Positions 42,971 through 50,942 of a stretch of DNA of 52,831 nucleotides are shown here, in pieces. Under the pieces are notes generated by a model. That model did no database searches. It worked only from the letters and a program-made list of their open reading frames with translations, and had not been told where the DNA came from. The translations under genes and the position numbers were made by a program. Numbering within the stretch: the stretch's first letter is position 1; each line of letters starts with the position of its first letter. The stretch covers positions 1 to 52,831 of the forward strand of contig NZ_JAENHM010000090.1 of NCBI RefSeq assembly GCF_016595245.1, read 5' to 3'. Source of the DNA: Azospirillum endophyticum. Lineage in GTDB: Bacteria > Pseudomonadota > Alphaproteobacteria > Azospirillales > Azospirillaceae.

Positions 42971-43150
42971 TCTTTTCTGTCCGGGTCTGTCCGGCAAGCC
43001 ATGGAAGGCGGGTTGCCGAAGGGCGGGTCGCGGTCACGGCGGATGCTTTGCGCTCCCGACCGTTTCATCGACCGCAGCATGGCGAAAGGATCCACCTGCC
43101 GATTGTATCGGTGCGTCACCGGCGTTGAATGAAACGGCCCTGTCGGTGTC

Positions 43151-44149
43151 TCAGCCCTTGCGGAAGACCGACGGCGTCATGCCGCGGCGTTCCTTGAAGG
43201 CGCGGACGAAGTGCGACGAATCGCAGAAGCCGACGGCGGCGGCGATTTCGGTCACCGACTGCTCGGTGTTGCGCAGCAGGAATTCGGCATGCTCCAGCCG
43301 CATGATCCGGTAGGCCTCGGTCGGCGTCATCCCCAGCGCGTTCTGGAAATGCCGTTCCATCTGGCGCCGGGCGGCCCCCAGCCGGCGCGCCATCTCGGCC
43401 ACCGACAGCGGCATGTCGATGTTCTGCTGCATCAGCAGCAGCGCCTTCCGCACCACCTCGTCGTTGGTGGTGAAGTCGAGCGGGATGCCGGGCTGCGGCT
43501 TCTCTCCGCGCAGGGCGTCGTCGATGATCATGATGTGCAGGCTCTTGCGTGCTTGGGCGCGGCCGACATGCTTCTCGACGAGATAGGCTGCGAGATGGGC
43601 CGAGCTGGTCCCGCCCGAACAGGTCAGCCGGTCGCGGTCGACGATGAAGATCTGGTCGGACACCGGCGTGATGCCGTCGAACTGCTCCAGGAAATCGGCG
43701 TGATGGAACCAGCTGATGCAGCAGCGGTAGCCGTCCATCAGCCCGGCGCGTTGCAGGATGAAGGCGCCGGTGCAGACGCCGACCAACGGGATCTTCGACG
43801 CCGCCGCCTGACGCAGGTAGCGGATGTAGTCGGGGCTGAGGTTGGAGATCTCGTCGATCAGTCCGCCGATCACCACGATGTAGTCGAACTTCGCCGGATC
43901 GCCCAGCCGTTCGGTCGGCTGGACCAGCATGCCGCAGCTCGACGCCACCGGCCGCATCTGGTCCGACAGCATGGCCCACTCGCACAGGATCGGCCGGCTG
44001 CGGTCGCCCTCGTCGGCGGCGAGCCGCAGCACGTCGACGAAATTGGCGAAGGCGCACAGCGTGAAGCGGTGGGCGAGGATGAAGCCGACGGACAGGCGCG
44101 GCGCCGCCGGGCGGTCCGGGAACCGGCTAGGCCTCATGCCGTTGGTCAT
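43151..44149 (-). CDS. GlxA-family AraC-type transcriptional regulator divergent from soxB
   Basis: This 332-aa regulator has the DJ-1/PfpI-like domain (SVGFILAHRFTLCAFANFVD, IPLVGVCTGAFILQRAGLMD) and AraC HTH motifs (SVAEMARRLGAARRQMERHF, EIAAAVGFCDSSHFVRAF). It is most like the regulator at 32.2 kb. It faces away from soxB across 114 bp, and the first half-site of a 21-bp direct repeat overlaps its own start codon, which suggests autoregulation as well as control of the sox operon. Ligand not readable; sarcosine or betaine are the obvious candidates. Confidence 0.87.
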   Translation of the reverse strand: MTNGMRPSRFPDRPAAPRLSVGFILAHRFTLCAFANFVDVLRLAADEGDRSRPILCEWAMLSDQMRPVASSCGMLVQPTERLGDPAKFDYIVVIGGLIDEISNLSPDYIRYLRQAAASKIPLVGVCTGAFILQRAGLMDGYRCCISWFHHADFLEQFDGITPVSDQIFIVDRDRLTCSGGTSSAHLAAYLVEKHVGRAQARKSLHIMIIDDALRGEKPQPGIPLDFTTNDEVVRKALLLMQQNIDMPLSVAEMARRLGAARRQMERHFQNALGMTPTEAYRIMRLEHAEFLLRNTEQSVTEIAAAVGFCDSSHFVRAFKERRGMTPSVFRKG

Positions 44150-44175
44150 GTCGCCTCCATCAAACGCAGCGTCGC
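44149..44175 (+). promoter_or_regulatory. Putative GbdR/ArgR-type operator upstream of soxB
   Basis: TGTCGC (44149-44154), 8 nt, AA, 5 nt, then CGTCGC (44170-44175): the same arrangement as at dgcA, oriented towards soxB. It lies about 90 bp before soxB and touches the start codon of the divergent regulator. Confidence 0.6.
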
Positions 44176-44263
44176 ACCGGTGACATTAAACTGACGCATC
44201 CATTCTGTCCAACGAAGGGTCGCTTCCCGATACTGTCAGCACGTTGAACTTCGCGGTGCTGCC

Positions 44264-45517
44264 ATGACCCGCTTCTCATTCTCCTCGCTGCTGACCAACG
44301 CGCTGACCGGCAACAAGAACTGGCAGCCCCAATGGCCCGATGCGGAACCGAAATCCGAATATGACGTCGTGATCGTCGGCGCGGGCGGGCATGGTCTGGG
44401 TGCGGCCTATTACCTCGCCAAGGAACACGGCATCACCAACGTCGCGGTGGTGGAGAAGGGCTGGCTCGGCGGCGGCAACACCGGCCGCAACACCACCATC
44501 ATCCGCTCCAATTACCTCTACGACGAGAGTGCCCGGCTCTACGAGCATGCGGTGAAGCTGTGGGAAGGGCTGAGCCAGGAGCTCAACTACAATGTCATGT
44601 TCTCGCAGCGCGGCGTGATGATGCTGGCGCACACGGTCCATGACATCCAGAGCTTCAAGCGCCACATCCACTCCAACCGCCTGAACGGCATCGACAACGA
44701 GTGGCTGACGCCGGAGCAGGCCAAGGAATACTGCCCGCCGCTGAACATCGCCGCCAACGCCCGCTATCCGGTGATGGGGGCCGCGTTGCAGCGGCGCGGC
44801 GGCACCGCCCGCCACGATGCGGTCGCCTGGGGCTATGCGCGGGCCGCGTCGGCGCGCGGGGTGGACATCATCCAGAACTGCCCGGTGACCGCCATCCGTC
44901 GCGACGCCTCCGGCCGCGTCACCGGCGTAGAGACGGCGCGCGGCTTCATCAAGGCCAAGAAGGTCGCGGTGTCGGCCGCCGGCAACACTTCGGTGGTGAT
45001 GGACACCGCCGGCGTCCGGCTGCCGCTGGAAAGCTATCCGTTGCAGGCGCTGGTGTCGGAACCGATCAAGCCGGCCTTCCCCTGCGTGGTGATGTCCAAC
45101 ACGGTGCACGCCTACATCAGCCAGTCCGACAAGGGCGAGCTGGTCATCGGGTCGGGCACCGACCAGTACACCTCCTACAGCCAGCGCGGCGGTCTGCCGC
45201 TGATCGAACACACCGTCGCCGCCATCTGCGAGGTGTTCCCGATCTTCAACCGCATGCGCATGCTGCGCAAATGGGGCGGCATCGTCGATGTCACGCCCGA
45301 CCGCTCGCCGATCATCGCCAAGACGCCGGTGCCGGGGCTCTACGTCAATTGCGGCTGGGGAACCGGCGGCTTCAAGGCGACGCCGGGATCGGCCAACGTC
45401 TTCGCCCACACCATCGCCCGCGACGAGCCGCACCCGATCAACGCGCCCTTCACGCTGGAGCGCTTCAAGACCGGCCGGCTGATCGACGAGGCCGCCGCCG
45501 CCGCCGTCGCGCATTGA
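44264..45517 (+). CDS. soxB: Sarcosine oxidase beta subunit
   Basis: This 417-aa flavoprotein is the catalytic beta subunit of heterotetrameric sarcosine oxidase, which demethylates sarcosine to glycine. It has the FAD-binding VVIVGAGGHGLGAAYYLAKE (36-54), GGGNTGRNTTIIRSNY, and TARHDAVAWG with His184, matching the histidine that carries covalent FMN in this family. The C-terminal GGIVDVTPDRSPII and NCGWGTGGFKATPGS are also typical. It is first in soxBDAG-glyA-sdaA. Confidence 0.96.
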   Translation: MTRFSFSSLLTNALTGNKNWQPQWPDAEPKSEYDVVIVGAGGHGLGAAYYLAKEHGITNVAVVEKGWLGGGNTGRNTTIIRSNYLYDESARLYEHAVKLWEGLSQELNYNVMFSQRGVMMLAHTVHDIQSFKRHIHSNRLNGIDNEWLTPEQAKEYCPPLNIAANARYPVMGAALQRRGGTARHDAVAWGYARAASARGVDIIQNCPVTAIRRDASGRVTGVETARGFIKAKKVAVSAAGNTSVVMDTAGVRLPLESYPLQALVSEPIKPAFPCVVMSNTVHAYISQSDKGELVIGSGTDQYTSYSQRGGLPLIEHTVAAICEVFPIFNRMRMLRKWGGIVDVTPDRSPIIAKTPVPGLYVNCGWGTGGFKATPGSANVFAHTIARDEPHPINAPFTLERFKTGRLIDEAAAAAVAH

Positions 45518-45527
45518 GGAGACGACC

Positions 45528-45875
45528 ATGCTGCTCATCCGCTGCCCCTATTGCGAAGCAGAGCGCCCGGAAGTGGAGTTCACCTATGCCGGCGAGGCGC
45601 ACATCGCCCGCCCGGCGGATCCCTCCGCCCTGTCCGACGACGAATGGCGCGACTTCCTGTTCATCCGCACCAACCCGCGCGGCCGCCATTTCGAGCGCTG
45701 GCGCCACATGCACGGCTGCGGCCGCTTCTTCAACGCGGTGCGCGACACCGTGACCGACAAGTTCGCCATGACCTACAAGGCGGGGACCCCGCGTCCGGGC
45801 GACGAGGAGATCGCGCTCGCCTCCGCCAGTGCCGCCGCCGACTCCGCCGCCAGCGTCAAGGATGCGCGTCCATGA
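45528..45875 (+). CDS. soxD: Sarcosine oxidase delta subunit
   Basis: This 115-aa small subunit carries a zinc site: Cys6 and Cys9 (RCPYCEAERPE), His60 and Cys64 (RHMHGCGRFFN). The length and the WRHMHGCGRFF stretch are diagnostic. It follows soxB by 10 bp and its stop overlaps the soxA start (ATGA). Confidence 0.95.
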   Translation: MLLIRCPYCEAERPEVEFTYAGEAHIARPADPSALSDDEWRDFLFIRTNPRGRHFERWRHMHGCGRFFNAVRDTVTDKFAMTYKAGTPRPGDEEIALASASAAADSAASVKDARP

Positions 45876-48871
45876 GCAATTTCCGCATTGCCGGCAAGGG
45901 CAGGGTCAACCGCAGCCGCCAGCTCCGCTTCAGCTTCGACGGCGTCGATTATACCGGCTGCGAAGGCGACACCCTGGCGTCCGCGCTCCTGGCGAACGGC
46001 GTCCATCTCGTCGGGCGCTCCTTCAAGTACCACCGCCCGCGCGGCATCCTGACCGCCGGGTCGGAGGAGCCGAACGCGCTGGTCGGCAGCAACCGCGGCA
46101 ACGGACGGTTCGAGCCGAACACGCGGGCGACGGTGCTGGAGGTCTTCGAAGGGCTGAAGACCGAGAGCCAGAACCGCTGGCCGTCGCTGACCCGCGACAT
46201 CGGCGCGGTGAACGACGCGCTCTACGTGCTGTTCTCGGCCGGCTTCTACTACAAGACCTTCATGTGGCCGAAGAGCTTCTGGGACAAGGTCTACGAGCCG
46301 GTCATCCGCAACGCCGCCGGCCTGGGCAAGGCGCCGACCGCCCCCGATCCCGACACCTACGCCAGCCGTTTCGCCCATTGCGACGTGCTGGTCGTCGGCG
46401 GCGGTGCCGCCGGCCTCGCCGCGGCGCTGGAAGCGGGCCGCAGCGGTGCGTCGGTCATCCTGTGCGACGAGCAGTCGGAGCTTGGCGGCTCGCTGCTGTC
46501 GGAGCCGACGGCCGAGATCAACGGGCAGCTCGCCTGGGACTGGCTGGAGGATGCCAACGCCGCGCTGGCGGCGATGCCGAACGTCACCGTGCTGCCGCGC
46601 ACCACGGCCATCGGCTACTACCACCAGAATTTCGTCGGGCTGTGCCAGCGGCTGACCGACCATCTGCGCATCGTGCCGGACGGCGCGCCGCGCGAACGGA
46701 TGTGGAAGGTGCGGGCCAAGCAGGTGGTGCTGGCCCAGGGCGCCATCGAGAAGCCGCTGGTGTTCGCCGGCAACGACCGGCCGGGCGTGATGCTGGCCGG
46801 GGCCGCCCGCACCTACCTGAACCGCTACGGCGTCAAGGTCGGCAACCGGGCCGTCGTCGTCACCAGCCATGACAGCGCCTGGCATGCCGCCTTCGACCTC
46901 GCCAAGGCGGGGGTGGAGGTCACGGCCATCGTCGATGTCCGCGGCACCGTGCCGACCCAGCTTGTCACGGCGGCCGATGCGCTGCGCATCAGGACGCTGA
47001 TCGGCTGGACCGTCACCGGCACCAAGGGCCGGCTGCGCGTGTCCTCGGTGCGGGTCAACCCGGTGACGGCCGGCGGCAAGGTCGGCGGCGCCGAGACCAT
47101 CGCCTGCGACGCCCTGCTGATGTCGGGCGGCTGGACCCCCAGCATCCATCTGTTCTCGCACACCCAGGGGTCGCTGACCTGGAACGAGGACGGCCAGATG
47201 TTCCTGCCCGGCCGCGGCAAGGAGGAGTGCCGTCTGGCCGGCGCCGGCAAGGGCCGCTTCGGGCTGAAGGCCGCCTTCGAGGACGGTGCCGCCGCCGGTG
47301 CCGCTGCCGCGGCGGATGCCGGGTTCAGCACCCAGCCGGCGACCTACCATGTGGAGGGCGAGCCGTCCTTCACCGGGGTGACCGGCCGCGAGCTGCCGAC
47401 CGACCTCGATCCCGGCCACGCCAAGGCGTTCGTCGATTTCCAGAACGACGTGATGGCCAAGGACATCCGGCTGGCGGTGCGCGAGGGCTTCAAATCCATC
47501 GAACACATCAAGCGCTACACCACCAACGGCATGGCGACGGACCAGGGCAAGCTGTCCAACATCAACGGTCTGGCCGTCGCGTCCGATGCGCTGAAGCGGC
47601 CGATCCCGGCGGTGGGCCTGACCACCTTCCGTCCGCCCTACACCCCGACCAGCTTCGGCACCTTCGCCGGCTACAACAAGGGCGCGCTGTTCGAGGTGAC
47701 GCGCAAGACGCCGATCGACGGCTGGGCGGAGGAGAACGGCGCGGCCTTCGAACCGGTCTCGCTGTGGCGCCGTGCCTGGTACTTCCCGCAGGTCGGCGAG
47801 GACATGCATGCGGCGGTGGCACGCGAATGCAAGGCGGTGCGCGCGTCGCTCGGCATCTTCGACGCCTCCACCCTCGGCAAGATCGAGATCGTCGGTCCCG
47901 ACGCCGCCGAATTCATGAACCGCATGTACACCAACGCCTGGACCAAGCTGGCGCCCGGCCGCTGCCGCTACGGCCTGCTGCTGGGCGAGGACGGCTTCAT
48001 CCGCGACGACGGCGTGATCGGGCGTCTGGCCCAGGACCGCTTCCACGTCACCACCACCACCGGCGGCGCCGCCCGCGTGCTGACCATGATGGAGGATTAC
48101 CTCCAGACCGAATGGCCCGACCTGAAGGTCTGGCTGACCTCGACGACCGAGCAATGGTCGGTGATCGCGCTGCAAGGTCCAAACGCCCGCAAGCTGATCG
48201 AGCCGTTCGTCGAGGGCATCGACCTGTCGGACGGTGCCTTCCCCCATATGGCGGTGGCGACCGGAAAAATCTTCGGCGTGCCGACCCGGCTGTTCCGCGT
48301 TTCCTTCACCGGCGAACTCGGCTTCGAGATCAACGTGCCGGCCCGCTATGGCCGCGCGGTTTGGGAAAAGCTGTTCGAGGCCGGGCAACGCTTCGGCATC
48401 ACCCCCTACGGCACCGAGACGATGCACGTCCTGCGCGCCGAGAAGGGCTACATCATCGTCGGCCAGGACACGGACGGCACGCTGACGCCGGACGACGCCG
48501 GCTTGGCCTGGGCCGTCGGCAAGACCAAGCCGGACTTCGTCGGCAAGCGGTCCCTGTCCCGGCCGGACATGCTGGCGGCGAACCGCAAGCAGTTGGTCGG
48601 CCTGCTGACCAGCGATCCGAAGACGGTGCTGGAGGAAGGGGCGCAGATCGTCCTCGACCCGAACCAGCCGGTGCCGATGGACATGGTCGGCCATGTGACC
48701 TCGTCCTACTGGAGCGCCGAGCTGGGCCGGTCCATCGCCTTTGCGGTGATCCAGGGCGGCCGGTCGCTCCAGGGCAAGACCGTGCATGTGCCGATGCCGG
48801 ACAAGGTCCATGCCGCGACGATCACCGGCATGGTGTTCGTCGATCCCGAGAACACGCGTCTCAGCGCATAG
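45872..48871 (+). CDS. soxA: Sarcosine oxidase alpha subunit
   Basis: This 999-aa subunit has an N-terminal ferredoxin-like part (YTGCEGDTLASALLANG), a NAD/FAD domain (CDVLVVGGGAAGLAAALEAG) and a C-terminal GcvT-like folate-binding domain (FPQVGEDMHAAVARE to the end), which passes the methyl-derived C1 unit to THF as methylene-THF, or releases formaldehyde without folate. Length is as expected for the family. The start is the ATG overlapping the soxD stop. Confidence 0.96.
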   Translation: MSNFRIAGKGRVNRSRQLRFSFDGVDYTGCEGDTLASALLANGVHLVGRSFKYHRPRGILTAGSEEPNALVGSNRGNGRFEPNTRATVLEVFEGLKTESQNRWPSLTRDIGAVNDALYVLFSAGFYYKTFMWPKSFWDKVYEPVIRNAAGLGKAPTAPDPDTYASRFAHCDVLVVGGGAAGLAAALEAGRSGASVILCDEQSELGGSLLSEPTAEINGQLAWDWLEDANAALAAMPNVTVLPRTTAIGYYHQNFVGLCQRLTDHLRIVPDGAPRERMWKVRAKQVVLAQGAIEKPLVFAGNDRPGVMLAGAARTYLNRYGVKVGNRAVVVTSHDSAWHAAFDLAKAGVEVTAIVDVRGTVPTQLVTAADALRIRTLIGWTVTGTKGRLRVSSVRVNPVTAGGKVGGAETIACDALLMSGGWTPSIHLFSHTQGSLTWNEDGQMFLPGRGKEECRLAGAGKGRFGLKAAFEDGAAAGAAAAADAGFSTQPATYHVEGEPSFTGVTGRELPTDLDPGHAKAFVDFQNDVMAKDIRLAVREGFKSIEHIKRYTTNGMATDQGKLSNINGLAVASDALKRPIPAVGLTTFRPPYTPTSFGTFAGYNKGALFEVTRKTPIDGWAEENGAAFEPVSLWRRAWYFPQVGEDMHAAVARECKAVRASLGIFDASTLGKIEIVGPDAAEFMNRMYTNAWTKLAPGRCRYGLLLGEDGFIRDDGVIGRLAQDRFHVTTTTGGAARVLTMMEDYLQTEWPDLKVWLTSTTEQWSVIALQGPNARKLIEPFVEGIDLSDGAFPHMAVATGKIFGVPTRLFRVSFTGELGFEINVPARYGRAVWEKLFEAGQRFGITPYGTETMHVLRAEKGYIIVGQDTDGTLTPDDAGLAWAVGKTKPDFVGKRSLSRPDMLAANRKQLVGLLTSDPKTVLEEGAQIVLDPNQPVPMDMVGHVTSSYWSAELGRSIAFAVIQGGRSLQGKTVHVPMPDKVHAATITGMVFVDPENTRLSA

Positions 48872-48882
48872 GAGGCTTACCC

Positions 48883-49437
48883 ATGCTTCTGGCCAATCAC
48901 CCGTTGCTGGGCAAGACGATCACCGGCGACACCGCAAGCCGGCTGAGCATCCGTGCCGCCGAGGATGTCGCCCGCTTCAGCCTGCGCATCGATCCGGCAT
49001 CCGCCCCGTCGGCCGGGGCCGCCTTCGGCACGCCGCTCCCCACCCGCATCGGCGGGATGGTGGAGGCCGGCGGACGGACGGCGCTCCAGCTCGGCCCCGA
49101 CGAATGGGTGCTGACGGCGCCGGGCGCCGACAGCGACGGCATCGCCGACGCCTTCGCCGCCCTTCAGGAGCCGCACAGCCTGGTCGATGTCGGCCACCGC
49201 GAGGTCGGCATCCTGGTGGAGGGGGAGGCCGCGGCGCTCGCGTTGCGCTCGGCCATCGCCTTCGACGTCGAGGCGATGGCGGTCGGCACCGGCTGCCGCA
49301 CCCTCTTCGACAAGGCGCAGATCGTCCTGATCCGCGAGGACAAGAACCGCTTCCGGATCGAGGTCTGGCGTTCCTTCGCCGACCATGTCTGGGGAATCCT
49401 GCACGCCGTCAGCCGCGAAATCGCGCTCGGCCTCTGA
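48883..49437 (+). CDS. soxG: Sarcosine oxidase gamma subunit
   Basis: This 184-aa protein has the SoxG layout: RLSIRAAEDVARFSLRI, the central LQLGPDEWVLTAPG, DVGHREVGILVEG and the C-terminal RIEVWRSFADHVWGIL. It completes the heterotetramer. GGAGG precedes the ATG by 7 nt. It follows soxA by 11 bp and precedes glyA by 15 bp. Confidence 0.94.
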   Translation: MLLANHPLLGKTITGDTASRLSIRAAEDVARFSLRIDPASAPSAGAAFGTPLPTRIGGMVEAGGRTALQLGPDEWVLTAPGADSDGIADAFAALQEPHSLVDVGHREVGILVEGEAAALALRSAIAFDVEAMAVGTGCRTLFDKAQIVLIREDKNRFRIEVWRSFADHVWGILHAVSREIALGL

Positions 49438-49452
49438 TCGAGAGAACCGCAC

Positions 49453-50727
49453 ATGACCCGTCATCAGTCCCTGCCGAAATCCGATCTCACCGACGCCGCG
49501 ATCGCGGCGGCCATCGGGCGCGAGCTGAACCGCCAGAAATACGAGATCGAGCTGATCGCCTCGGAGAACATCGTCTCGGCGGACGTGCTGGCCGCCCAGG
49601 GGTCGATCCTCACCAACAAATATGCCGAGGGCTATCCGGGCCGCCGCTATTACGGCGGCTGCGCGTTCGTGGACGAGGTCGAGACCATCGCCATCGACCG
49701 CGCCAAGCAACTGTTCGGCGCCGGCTTCGTCAATGTCCAGCCGCATTCGGGCGCCCAGGCCAATCAGGCGGTGTTCCTGGCCCTGCTCCAGCCGGGCGAC
49801 CGGGTGATGGGCATGTCGCTGGCCCATGGCGGCCACCTGACCCACGGGTCGCCGGTGACGATGTCGGGCAAGTGGTTCGACATCGTCAGCTACGAGGTGC
49901 GCGAGAGCGACCAGCGGATCGACTATGACGCCCTGCGCGCCAAGGCACTGGAAACCAAGCCGAAGCTGATCGTCGCCGGCGCCTCGGCCTATCCGCGGGT
50001 GATCGATTTCGCCGAGTTCCGCCGCATCGCCGACGAGGTCGGCGCCTATCTGATGGTGGACATGGCCCATTACGCCGGGCTGGTCGCCACCGGCACCTAC
50101 CCGGACCCGCTGCCGCATGCCCATGTGGTGACCACCACCACGCACAAGACCCTGCGCGGTCCGCGTGGCGGCATGATCCTGACCAACGACGAGGCGCTGG
50201 CCAAGAAGTTCAATTCGGCGGTATTCCCGGGCAACCAGGGCGGACCGCTGATGCATGTCATCGCCGCCAAGGCGGTTGCCTTCGGCGAGGCGCTGACCCC
50301 CGAGTTCAAGGCCTATGCCGCCCAGGTGGTGGCCAACGCCAGGGCGCTGTCCGACACGCTGGTGAAGGGCGGGCTGGACATCGTTTCCGGCGGCACCGAC
50401 TGCCATATGGTGCTGGTCGACCTGCGGCCGAAGGGGGTGAAGGGCCGCGACGCGGAACGCGCTTTGGAGCGGGCGGGCCTGACCTGCAACAAGAACGCGA
50501 TTCCGTTCGACCCGGAAAAGCCGGCGGTGACCTCCGGCGTCCGGCTCGGCACCGCGGCGGGCACCACCCGCGGCTTCGGCGAGGCGGAGTTCACCCGCAT
50601 CGGCGAACTGATCCTGACCGTGGTCGACGCCCTTGCCGCCGCCGGTCCGGAGGGCAATGCCGAGGTCGAGAAGCGCGTGCATGGCGAGGTTCGCGAACTG
50701 TGCGAGCGCTTCCCGATCTACGGCTGA
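49453..50727 (+). CDS. glyA: Serine hydroxymethyltransferase
   Basis: This 424-aa PLP enzyme interconverts glycine plus methylene-THF and serine plus THF. Typical motifs are IELIASENIVS, YAEGYPGRRYYGG, DMAHYAGLVA and TTTHKTLRGPRGG with the PLP lysine Lys232. It combines the two products of sarcosine oxidase (glycine and methylene-THF). It is probably a catabolic copy dedicated to this operon. Confidence 0.97.
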   Translation: MTRHQSLPKSDLTDAAIAAAIGRELNRQKYEIELIASENIVSADVLAAQGSILTNKYAEGYPGRRYYGGCAFVDEVETIAIDRAKQLFGAGFVNVQPHSGAQANQAVFLALLQPGDRVMGMSLAHGGHLTHGSPVTMSGKWFDIVSYEVRESDQRIDYDALRAKALETKPKLIVAGASAYPRVIDFAEFRRIADEVGAYLMVDMAHYAGLVATGTYPDPLPHAHVVTTTTHKTLRGPRGGMILTNDEALAKKFNSAVFPGNQGGPLMHVIAAKAVAFGEALTPEFKAYAAQVVANARALSDTLVKGGLDIVSGGTDCHMVLVDLRPKGVKGRDAERALERAGLTCNKNAIPFDPEKPAVTSGVRLGTAAGTTRGFGEAEFTRIGELILTVVDALAAAGPEGNAEVEKRVHGEVRELCERFPIYG

Positions 50728-50811
50728 GAGTTTGTGAGTTTTAGTGAGTTCTGGCGAGAGATGCTTCACGTTTGAACCGCTTCACATCGGATCTCGTCAT
50801 GAGCGTCTCTT

Positions 50812-50899
50812 GGCCGTCATTCCCGCGGAGGCGGGAATCCAGTCGTTTCAAGCGCCTGAACCGGAAGCCTGGATCCCCACCTCCGCGGGGATGACGGCC
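50812..50899. repeat. Inverted pair of REP/dRS3-like palindromes
   Basis: Two 31-nt arms (50812-50842 and 50869-50899) are imperfect inverted copies (GGCCGTCAT outer ends), separated by 26 nt. Each arm is itself a small palindrome: ATTCCC with GGGAAT on the left, ATCCCC with GGGGAT on the right. The ATTCCC-N8-GGGAAT core resembles the dispersed dRS3-type repeats of many proteobacteria. It lies between glyA and sdaA and could fold into a strong mRNA hairpin acting as partial terminator or stabiliser. Confidence 0.75.
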
Positions 50900-50942
50900 G
50901 ATGCTACCCTCCGGAAACTCAAAAGCTCTGACGAGGCGCCCG

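Noticed and set aside
45773..48811. 1012-codon open frame on the minus strand
   Set aside because: Exactly antisense to soxA; in GC-rich DNA the opposite frame of a real gene often stays open. No homology pattern or ribosome site.
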